From: Nitrososphaerota archaeon
Lineage (GTDB): Archaea; Thermoproteota; EX4484-205; JAAOZO01
Direction: 5' to 3'
Assembly: GCA_011605715.1 (NCBI GenBank)
Contig: JAAOZO010000161.1
Coordinates: forward strand, 1-5,027
DNA: 5,027 nt
A program made the translations under genes and the position numbers. Below are positions 1 through 5,027 of the stretch, piece after piece. Under the pieces are notes generated by a model that worked only from the letters and a program-made list of their open reading frames with translations, made no database searches and was not told the DNA's origin. Numbering within the stretch: the first letter of the stretch is position 1; each line of letters starts with the position of its first letter.

Positions 1-1
1 A

Positions 2-1573
2 TTCTACTTAATAGTTGGTGTCTTCATAACGTTTGCAATAATTGGTAAGCTATGGGTTGAAAAGGAAAGACTTGTCTTTCCACTTTCTGTTCCAGTAACT
101 TACATAATTAAAGAAGGAAGTAACTTTCAAACAAAGAGTGGTCTACCGAACATCTTAAACTTCTCCGATTCTAGGATAAAACTCTTCTGGGCAGTTTTCA
201 TAATAGGTGTGCTATCTGGAATCAATCCTCTAATAACAGAACTCTTTCCAGCATTTCCAATGTCACAGTGGTGGGGTGAAACATTGGTGCCTCTAACGTT
301 CTTAGGAAGTCTTTGGCCAGGTATCTACGCTTCTGGAATCTTCTTCATCCCTCAAATTGCAGTTGGTTTACTTGTACCAAATGATATACTTTATACTTCT
401 ATACTAACGTGGCTTATCTTTGGTGTACTTTATCAGGGTTTAGCAGTTACGTTAGGAATAATTCCATATCAAGCAGGTATGGAATATCGTTGGCCATGGG
501 AAGACGTTCCTGGTTGGTGGCTTCCATTTCCTTATTCTAGGTGGGGTGGGCTAGGTGTTGGCTTAGGGATTGCAACTTGGTTAATATGGCAATCTAGAGA
601 TAGGATAAAACAAGTAATTTCAACACTAACGGGAAAAGATGAAGTTGAAAATGGCCTATCGTTAAGAGAAGCTACTGTAATAGGTGTTGGTGCTACAGTG
701 CTATGGTGGCTATTCATTATAATCAGTGGTGGTGACATAGTAACTGGACTGATTTCAATAATAGTTGTCTATCTCTGGAGCTTCTTATATGCTAGAGTTT
801 GGGCAGAAGTTTTCTGGCATACTGGACAATCTTTCTGGGAGTCGCCAAACGCATGGTATCTAGTTTATAACATAGGCACCTACACAAGTGGGCTTCCTGC
901 AAACCCAACTTGGGATCAACCAAACTTGTCCATAGGCTGGAATATCGTAAACAGGCAGATGGACTTTGTTGGCAATTGGGACATATCCTTCTCGCCATAT
1001 GCAACTGGTTGGCTAGTGAACATGTATAAAATAGCTTACGAAACAAAATCAAACCTGAAGGACATCTTTTATGCTATAATCGTGGTTGGAATAGTCAACT
1101 TCTTCCTTGGAGGTGTTTTGCTAACGTGGATGATTACTCATACTTCTGGAGGAATTTCAAGCACTCCTCTGTGGGCGACGTGGACTTTCTGGGATGCTGC
1201 AGGACGTGGTCTTAAGGGTCTGTGGGGCCCAGCAAGTGGAGAAACACCACTACATTATTGGATTTACGCAATAACTGGAATAATAGTAACATGGGCGATA
1301 TATTTACTAAGACTAAAGTTTGCATGGTTCTGGATTCATCCAGTTGCAATGTGGGTTACTTTAACGATTCCAAACTACATGTGGTTAACATCACTAATTG
1401 CACTAATAATAAAGGAAGTTTCTGTAAGAACAGTAGGAGTAAAGAAATACGAAGAATATGTAGTGCCAGCGGCTTCAGGATGGACTATTGGCTTTGGTGC
1501 AGTTTGGCTCTTAGCAGCAATACTAAACTTATTTGGCGTCGTACTACCAAAGGCAGCAAAACTTTGGATCTAA
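2..1573 (+). CDS. OPT-like polytopic membrane protein (DUF6785/DUF6784 type), N-terminus cut off by the window edge
   Basis: The reading frame is open from base 2, so the first visible codon is not the start and a GTG at 209 is only an internal valine (residue 70 of the visible part). The 523 visible residues contain about eleven hydrophobic segments separated by short polar loops. Residues 18-31 (WVEKERLVFPLSVP) resemble the WVERERLxFPL signature I recall from DUF6785 proteins. Near the end, HP at 446-447, the following MW-rich helix, IIKE at about 470 and the KKYEEYVVP stretch ending at 489 resemble the C-terminal DUF6784 region. The family is a distant relative of OPT oligopeptide transporters; its substrates are not well established, so peptide import is inferred from the family and from the downstream dipeptide epimerase and peptidase genes. 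Tryptophan is extremely frequent (38 of 523). It ends with TAA and is followed by T tracts, so it is probably transcribed separately from the next gene. Membrane protein is near certain; the family call is from memory. Confidence 0.72.
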   Translation, partial: FYLIVGVFITFAIIGKLWVEKERLVFPLSVPVTYIIKEGSNFQTKSGLPNILNFSDSRIKLFWAVFIIGVLSGINPLITELFPAFPMSQWWGETLVPLTFLGSLWPGIYASGIFFIPQIAVGLLVPNDILYTSILTWLIFGVLYQGLAVTLGIIPYQAGMEYRWPWEDVPGWWLPFPYSRWGGLGVGLGIATWLIWQSRDRIKQVISTLTGKDEVENGLSLREATVIGVGATVLWWLFIIISGGDIVTGLISIIVVYLWSFLYARVWAEVFWHTGQSFWESPNAWYLVYNIGTYTSGLPANPTWDQPNLSIGWNIVNRQMDFVGNWDISFSPYATGWLVNMYKIAYETKSNLKDIFYAIIVVGIVNFFLGGVLLTWMITHTSGGISSTPLWATWTFWDAAGRGLKGLWGPASGETPLHYWIYAITGIIVTWAIYLLRLKFAWFWIHPVAMWVTLTIPNYMWLTSLIALIIKEVSVRTVGVKKYEEYVVPAASGWTIGFGAVWLLAAILNLFGVVLPKAAKLWI

Positions 1574-1594
1574 GTTACTACTAAAGCTAGAAGA

Positions 1595-1615
1595 TTTTTT
1601 TATTTTTTATTTTTT
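1595..1615 (+). terminator. T-tract archaeal terminator of the membrane protein gene
   Basis: Runs of 7, 6 and 6 T separated by single A bases begin 22 nt after the TAA stop. No stem-loop precedes them. Intrinsic termination in archaea needs mainly a U-rich stretch, so this is a good candidate for ending the upstream transcript. Confidence 0.7.
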
Positions 1616-1684
1616 AAATCCAAACTAAAGATTTCTTTGCTAGTACTACTGACTATATTTTTTAACTTTGTTAGAGAGTTAACG

Positions 1685-1702
1685 AAAAGATAAAGCTTAT
1701 AT
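1685..1702 (+). promoter_or_regulatory. BRE/TATA promoter of the epimerase-peptidase operon
   Basis: A purine-rich BRE-like stretch (AAAAGATAAAG) runs into a TATA element, TTATAT, at 1697-1702, centred about 28 nt before the ATG at 1728. Archaeal start sites normally lie about 25-27 nt downstream of the TATA centre, which puts transcription start within a few bases of the ATG. No Shine-Dalgarno sequence is present before that ATG, so the mRNA is probably leaderless or nearly so. Confidence 0.6.
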
Positions 1703-1715
1703 CCCATTTTATCTT
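1687..1715. repeat. Inverted repeat flanking the operon TATA box, possible operator
   Basis: AAGATAAA at 1687-1694 is the perfect reverse complement of TTTATCTT at 1708-1715, with a 13-nt spacer that contains the TATA box. A dimeric regulator bound here would cover the BRE, TATA box and the approach to the start site and should repress. That the repeat exists is plain in the sequence; an operator role is inference, and A/T-rich repeats of this size can arise by chance. Confidence 0.35.
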
Positions 1716-1727
1716 CTACCTTGCCTT

Positions 1728-2855
1728 ATGACTATAGTTAGAGCAGAAGTATTCAAAGGAACTGTTTACTACAAGTCTCCATTTACAATATCTCTAGGCA
1801 CTTCTTACAAAAGTGATGAAGTCGTAGTAAAAATTGTTGACGATAGTGGCTTGGAAGGTTTTGGTGAGGCTTCTCCTTCTAAGATGATTCTAGGCGAAAC
1901 TCAAGATACTGTTGTTTCTTCACTTGATGTAATCTTACCAAGCCTTATCGGGCTAGAACCAGAGATGCTTGAGTATGCAAGTTACGTTATAGAAAACAGT
2001 ATACATAGGAACTCTTCGGCAAAGGCTTCTGTCGATATTGCTCTTCACGATCTAGTTTCAAAAAAATATAAGTTACCTCTCTTTAAGTATTTAGGTGGCT
2101 ATTCTAATAAAGTTTTAACAGACGTTACAATAGGAATAAAGCCTATAGAAGAAGCTGTTAAAGAAGCAAAGGAACTACTAGAGCAAAAAGTTAGAATTAT
2201 AAAAGTAAAAGTTGGGTCAGAAAACCTAGAAGAAGACATTTCTAGACTAAGAGCTATAAGAGAAGCTGTGGGAAATGAAGTTAAACTTTTTGTTGATGCG
2301 AACCAAGCATGGAGCGCGAGAAGAGCAATTTATGCAATAAGCAAGATGCAAAGGTATGAAATTGAACTAGTCGAACAACCAGTAAAAGCGTATGAGGTCG
2401 ATGGGCTTAGCTTTGTTAAGCGTAACTCTCCTGTTCCAATAATGGCTGATGAATCTGTTCATTCTCCAGAAGATGTTATAGAAATCGTAAAAAAGGATGC
2501 TGCTGACTTCATAAACATAAAGTTGATGAAGTCTGGCGGCATAAGAAACGCAAGGAAAATCGCCACAATAAGCGAAGCCGCTGGGATAAAGAATATTGTA
2601 GGCTGTATGATGGAAGGTACAATTTCAATAGCGGCTGCAGCACACTTCGCATGCTCAACGAAAAATGTTGTTTTTGTAGACCTGGATTCTGACTTGAGCC
2701 TAAAGAACACGCTTGCCAAAAAAAGTGTAATTGAGTACAAGGATAGCTACAGAGTAATTTCAGAAGGCTATGGGTTAGGCAACATAGAACTTGCACACGA
2801 TGAACTAAAACTAGTAAAAGTTTATGAAGAGAGAAAAACAAACTCTGCATTTTAA
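1728..2855 (+). CDS. Dipeptide epimerase (enolase superfamily, L-Ala-D/L-Glu epimerase type)
   Basis: This 375-residue cytoplasmic enzyme should invert the alpha-carbon of the C-terminal residue of a dipeptide using Mg2+ and two facing lysines. The N-terminal capping domain (about 1-125) includes GFGEASPS at 44-51, and a barrel domain follows. Catalytic residues fall where expected: KVK at 159-161 (K161 as acid/base), metal ligands D190 (DANQAW), E216 (EQP) and D241 (ADES), and K265 (NIKLMKSGG) as the second acid/base. The barrel also has GCMMEG at 292-297 and the DLD motif at 318-320, the DxD that holds the substrate amino group and marks dipeptide epimerases rather than muconate cycloisomerases. 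Length is normal for the family. The ATG at 1728 is chosen because it gives the family's usual N-terminus and sits correctly behind the TATA box. The M20 gene follows directly. The exact dipeptide cannot be read from the sequence; from memory, the YxxGEASPS and DLDS features resemble the Thermotoga maritima enzyme, which prefers hydrophobic dipeptides. Confidence 0.9.
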   Translation: MTIVRAEVFKGTVYYKSPFTISLGTSYKSDEVVVKIVDDSGLEGFGEASPSKMILGETQDTVVSSLDVILPSLIGLEPEMLEYASYVIENSIHRNSSAKASVDIALHDLVSKKYKLPLFKYLGGYSNKVLTDVTIGIKPIEEAVKEAKELLEQKVRIIKVKVGSENLEEDISRLRAIREAVGNEVKLFVDANQAWSARRAIYAISKMQRYEIELVEQPVKAYEVDGLSFVKRNSPVPIMADESVHSPEDVIEIVKKDAADFINIKLMKSGGIRNARKIATISEAAGIKNIVGCMMEGTISIAAAAHFACSTKNVVFVDLDSDLSLKNTLAKKSVIEYKDSYRVISEGYGLGNIELAHDELKLVKVYEERKTNSAF

Positions 2856-2860
2856 GTGAG
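2856..2860 (+). promoter_or_regulatory. Weak ribosome binding site that decides the peptidase start
   Basis: GTGAG lies directly after the epimerase TAA and seven bases before an ATG at 2868. GTGA matches part of the archaeal Shine-Dalgarno consensus GGAGGTGA. The same bases include a GTG at 2856-2858 that could be read as an upstream start in the same frame, but that GTG has no such element at good spacing. I therefore prefer the ATG at 2868. Confidence 0.45.
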
Positions 2861-2867
2861 AAACAAG

Positions 2868-4100
2868 ATGACAACAGCTAATAACAAAAGGCTCTTTGAA
2901 GAAGTAGAAAGCTATAGAAGCGAAGCAGTAAAATTCATGTCTAACTTAATAAGCTACGAAGCAATTGCCCCAGAAAGTGGAGGTAAAGGTGAATGGGAAA
3001 AAGCTAACTTTATTCAAACTTTCCTTGAAAAAATAGGCTTTGATGAGATAAAAAGATATGACGCTCAAGACGATAGAGTTCCTTCTAAAAGAAGACCAAA
3101 CATTGTGGCAAAGTACTTCGGAGAAAATAAAGAAAAAACTCTTTGGCTCGTCAGCCACATGGATGTTGTTCCTCCTGGAGACTTAAGCTTGTGGAAGACA
3201 AATCCTTTTCAAGCCTTCGTAGAAGGTGATAAAATCTACGGCAGAGGAACCGAAGACGATGGCCAAGCTGTAGCCTCTTCAGTGTTTGCTCTAAAGGCGT
3301 TGGTCGACCTAAAGATAAAACCAAAGTTTAATGTTGCCTTAGCAATTGTTTCTGACGAAGAAACAGGAAGTAAGTATGGCATAGAGCACCTCATTACTAG
3401 TAGCGTGTTCAAAAAAGAAGACCTAGTTGTTGTCCCGGATGCTGGGAATGAAGAAGGAAGCATAATTGAAGTTGCTGAGAAGAGTATACTTTGGCTAAAG
3501 TTCAGTGTAGTTGGAAAGCAAACTCATGCAAGTACTCCAAATAAAGGAGTAAATGCTTCACTTCATGCTATGAGGCTTGGTATAGAACTTTATGAAATGT
3601 TAAAGTCAAAATACAACATTTACGATGAACTTTTTGATCCTCCATTCTCTACATTTGAGCCAACGAAAAGAGAAGTCAACGTAGAAAACGTAAACACAAT
3701 TCCAGGAAGAGATGTCTTTTATTTTGATTGCAGAGTCTTGCCTAGCTATAATATAAACGAAGTTTTGTCTAATATCAAAAAACTTTGCTCTCTTTATGAA
3801 CAAATCTATCCTGTTGAAGTAAAATTTGAAGAAGTAGCTAAAAGTGAAGCCCCTCCTCCAACAAGCGTAGCTTCAGAAGTTGTTCAAAGGTTGAAACAAA
3901 GCATAAAGTTAGTCAAAGGCATAGACGCAAGAGCAATTGGAATTGGAGGTGGGACATGCGCAGCTCATTTTAGGAGGGCTGGAATTCAAGCTGCAGTTTG
4001 GATGACAACAGACTCAACCGCGCATCAGCCCAATGAGTATTGCAAAGTGAGCAACTTAATTAACGACGCAAAGGTATTTTCGCTAATGTCCATTATTTAA
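2868..4100 (+). CDS. M20-family zinc metallopeptidase/deacylase, likely dipeptidase
   Basis: This 410-residue protein is a cytoplasmic co-catalytic metal hydrolase that cleaves peptides or N-acyl amino acids. Counting from the ATG at 2868, the metal ligands and catalytic residues are all present: H97 in SHMDVVP, bridging D130 in GRGTEDDG, catalytic E164 and ligand E165 in SDEETG, D191 in PDAG, and H386 in TAHQPNEY. The dimerisation (lid) domain, about 205-320, carries H220 in KQTHASTP. DCRVLP at 287-292 and GIGGGTCAAHFRRAG at 358-372 are further family features. It follows the epimerase with a 12-nt gap, or none if the in-frame GTG at 2856 is used (414 residues), so the two are almost surely co-transcribed. 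That points to a dipeptide substrate, perhaps the epimerised product. M20 sequences do not separate dipeptidase from acetylornithine, succinyl-diaminopimelate or acetyl-lysine deacylases reliably, so the family call is firm and the substrate is inference. Confidence 0.88.
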   Translation: MTTANNKRLFEEVESYRSEAVKFMSNLISYEAIAPESGGKGEWEKANFIQTFLEKIGFDEIKRYDAQDDRVPSKRRPNIVAKYFGENKEKTLWLVSHMDVVPPGDLSLWKTNPFQAFVEGDKIYGRGTEDDGQAVASSVFALKALVDLKIKPKFNVALAIVSDEETGSKYGIEHLITSSVFKKEDLVVVPDAGNEEGSIIEVAEKSILWLKFSVVGKQTHASTPNKGVNASLHAMRLGIELYEMLKSKYNIYDELFDPPFSTFEPTKREVNVENVNTIPGRDVFYFDCRVLPSYNINEVLSNIKKLCSLYEQIYPVEVKFEEVAKSEAPPPTSVASEVVQRLKQSIKLVKGIDARAIGIGGGTCAAHFRRAGIQAAVWMTTDSTAHQPNEYCKVSNLINDAKVFSLMSII

Positions 4101-4120
4101 AAAATAAAATTAAATGACTT

Positions 4121-4210
4121 TCACTCAACAATTCTCTTAAGAGTCAATGCACTTTTTCTCATCTTTCTTTCCCTGGTCTTAAGGTCTACTTCATACAAAT
4201 CAATTTTCAT
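4121..4210 (-). CDS. Possible 29-residue basic small protein, unrecognised
   Basis: On the minus strand an ATG at 4210 opens a 29-codon frame ending in TGA at 4121-4123, only 20 nt from the end of the convergent M20 gene. The predicted peptide begins MKIDLYEVDLKTRERKM and ends LKRIVE; it is rich in Lys, Arg and Glu, with no Cys, Trp or Pro, and would plausibly be a helical soluble peptide. Support beyond the frame itself: a symmetrical TATA box at 4250-4259 lies about 45 nt before the ATG in the right direction, and T-rich sequence (complement of 4099-4110) follows the stop. Against it: the length is within chance, there is no Shine-Dalgarno match before the ATG, and the purine-rich run could simply be the other strand of a terminator. 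I do not recognise the peptide and assign no function. Confidence 0.25.
   Translation of the reverse strand: MKIDLYEVDLKTRERKMRKSALTLKRIVE
4151..4173 (+). terminator. Pyrimidine-rich tract, probable operon terminator
   Basis: About 50 nt after the M20 stop the + strand becomes almost pure pyrimidine, with a run of five T and two runs of three T mixed with C. Such a U-rich RNA would favour archaeal termination. It is weaker than the T tracts after the membrane protein gene, and it overlaps a possible minus-strand small gene, so the tract may instead reflect purine-rich coding sequence on the other strand. Confidence 0.3.
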
Positions 4211-4242
4211 CGATAACTTTCTGAAACATATGATACTACTTT

Positions 4243-4266
4243 GAGAAGAGTTTATAAACCGCTCTT
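4243..4266 (+). promoter_or_regulatory. Symmetrical TATA promoter of the ABC ATPase gene, possibly bidirectional
   Basis: GTTTATAAAC at 4250-4259 is a perfect 10-bp palindrome containing the TATA box, centred about 30 nt before the ATG at 4285, which predicts a leader of only a few bases. AAGAG at 4246-4250 is repeated in inverse at 4262-4266 (CTCTT), so a purine-rich BRE-like element lies upstream of the TATA box on both strands. In archaea the BRE sets promoter direction, so this site may also fire on the minus strand toward the small frame that starts at 4210. Confidence 0.55.
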
Positions 4267-4284
4267 AGACTTTTTTGGCTTATC

Positions 4285-5027
4285 ATGGAAAATCATTCGA
4301 TTATTACAAAAGGAATAAAAAAAATTTATAAGAAGGAGGAAGGGCCACTCTTTCCCTTTAGAAAGAAAAATTCTGAGGTTATAGTTGCTCTCGACAACGT
4401 TAACTTGAGCGTAGAAAAAGGTGAACTTTTTGGTTTACTTGGACCAAACGGCGCTGGTAAAACAACTCTTGTAAAAATACTAAGCACCCTCATCATTCCA
4501 GATGAGGGTACAGCCTCAGTTAACGGGTATGATATCTTAAAGAATCCAGATCAAGTGAGGGCCTCAATCGGAGTGGTTTCGAGTGGCGAAAGGTCTCTTT
4601 ATTGGAAGCTAACAGCTAAGGAGAACTTAGAGTACTTCGCTAGACTCTATAAAGTTCCAGAAGAAGTTTCAAGGAAAAGAATAAAGGAATTGCTTAGTAT
4701 GATGGAGCTAGAAGATAGAGCCAATGAACTAGTCGAAAAGTATTCCAGTGGAATGAAACAAAAGCTTGCAATTGCTAGAGCTATTCTTCACGACCCAGAA
4801 ATCTTACTCTTAGATGAACCTACTTTGGGTTTAGACCCAGGCTTTTCAAGGAGCATAAGGACTTTTATTAAAGAAGACCTTAACAAAAAGCAAGGTAAAA
4901 CCATTCTTCTTACGACGCACTATATGGAAGAGGCTGACCAATTATGCAACAGAATAGCTTTTATAAATAAGGGAAAGATAGTTGCTGTAGACACTCCTGA
5001 AAAATTAAAAGCTATGATTGGCAAGTA
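4285..5027 (+). CDS. ABC-2/NatA-type ABC exporter ATP-binding protein, C-terminus cut off by the window edge
   Basis: The frame runs from the ATG at 4285 without a stop to the last base, giving 247 complete codons of a protein usually about 300-340 residues long. It is the ATPase of an ABC exporter, acting on the inner face of the membrane with an ABC-2-type permease that would probably be encoded just downstream. Motifs in order: Walker A GPNGAGKTT at 53-61, signature YSSGMKQKL at 153-161, Walker B ILLLDEPT at 173-180, D-loop LGLD at 181-184 and H-loop H212 in LTTHYMEEAD. DTPEKLK at 236-242 is the usual tail after the core fold. The Q-loop is unusual: the region IGVVSSGERSLYWKLT (95-110) has no Gln where one is expected, although ERxxYWxLT is a pattern I recall from one NatA-like subgroup. 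A short charged insert at about 17-31 precedes the first core strand. Substrate cannot be told. It has its own promoter and is probably not part of the peptide operon. Confidence 0.9.
   Translation, partial: MENHSIITKGIKKIYKKEEGPLFPFRKKNSEVIVALDNVNLSVEKGELFGLLGPNGAGKTTLVKILSTLIIPDEGTASVNGYDILKNPDQVRASIGVVSSGERSLYWKLTAKENLEYFARLYKVPEEVSRKRIKELLSMMELEDRANELVEKYSSGMKQKLAIARAILHDPEILLLDEPTLGLDPGFSRSIRTFIKEDLNKKQGKTILLTTHYMEEADQLCNRIAFINKGKIVAVDTPEKLKAMIGK

Noticed and set aside
209..211. GTG at 209 as the start of a 454-residue membrane protein.
   Set aside because: The frame continues open to base 2, and the upstream codons encode a membrane segment and a WVEKERLVFPL motif that fit the family. 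The real start is outside the window.
1222..1584. A 120-codon frame on the + strand overlapping the end of the membrane protein gene.
   Set aside because: It lies wholly out of frame over conserved C-terminal sequence of that gene, and its product is rich in Asn, Thr and Ser with no recognisable motif.
1728..2855. Muconate cycloisomerase or o-succinylbenzoate synthase as the identity of the enolase-superfamily gene.
   Set aside because: The NIKLMKSGG lysine motif, GCMMEG and the DLD (DxD) motif at 318-320 together mark the dipeptide epimerase group. No menaquinone or aromatic-degradation genes are nearby.
2509..2874. Long minus-strand frames across the epimerase gene (also 2459-2740).
   Set aside because: They are antisense to conserved catalytic sequence. 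Their Leu/Ser/Phe-rich products are typical of complementary-strand artefacts, and there is no promoter or start signal.
3236..3463. Minus-strand frames across the M20 gene (also 2946-3158 and 3606-3803).
   Set aside because: These are antisense shadows over metal-ligand motifs of a clearly real gene, with no independent support.
4134..4143. CTCTTAAGAG, a perfect 10-bp palindrome after the M20 gene, considered as a terminator hairpin or operator.
   Set aside because: It has no loop bases, so it cannot form a stable hairpin, and it is not next to a T tract or a promoter. It also lies in the possible small coding frame.
1..5027. Mobile elements, CRISPR repeats, tRNA genes, toxin-antitoxin or defence genes.
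   Set aside because: No terminal inverted repeats, regular repeat-spacer pattern, tRNA-like arms or transposase, nuclease or toxin motifs were seen on either strand.

Overview
This window looks archaeal. It is AT-rich, uses AGA/AGG freely for arginine, and has TATA-type boxes centred about 28-31 nt before two start codons that lack a Shine-Dalgarno sequence, which suggests leaderless or nearly leaderless mRNAs. A run of T tracts follows the first gene with no stem-loop before it. The protein families fit a thermoproteote (TACK-type) archaeon, but I cannot name a lineage from sequence alone.

Layout: (1) positions 2-1573, + strand, hold the C-terminal 523 residues of a polytopic, very tryptophan-rich membrane protein that resembles the DUF6785/DUF6784 family (distant oligopeptide-transporter, OPT, relatives). 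Its start lies upstream of the window. (2) Positions 1574-1727 hold a T-rich terminator, then a TATA promoter flanked by a perfect 8-bp inverted repeat. (3) Positions 1728-4100 form a two-gene operon: an enolase-superfamily dipeptide epimerase with every expected catalytic residue, followed almost without a gap by an M20-family zinc peptidase or deacylase with every metal ligand. (4) Positions 4101-4284 hold a pyrimidine-rich probable terminator, a possible 29-codon gene on the minus strand, and a symmetrical TATA box that could fire in both directions. (5) Positions 4285-5027, + strand, hold the N-terminal 247 residues of an ABC-2/NatA-type ABC exporter ATPase that runs off the window's end.

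Working together: the first three genes read as a plausible peptide-use module. An OPT-like permease could bring in peptides, the epimerase would interconvert L,D- and L,L-dipeptides, and the M20 enzyme would hydrolyse the product. The epimerase-peptidase pairing is strong because the genes are back to back. The permease link rests on proximity and a distant family relation, and its substrate is inferred. The ABC gene has its own promoter and is probably a separate unit. I see no CRISPR array, tRNA or rRNA gene, insertion sequence or phage gene, and no clear evidence of an undescribed system. The least ordinary features are the symmetrical promoters, the small minus-strand ORF and the extreme tryptophan content of the membrane protein.
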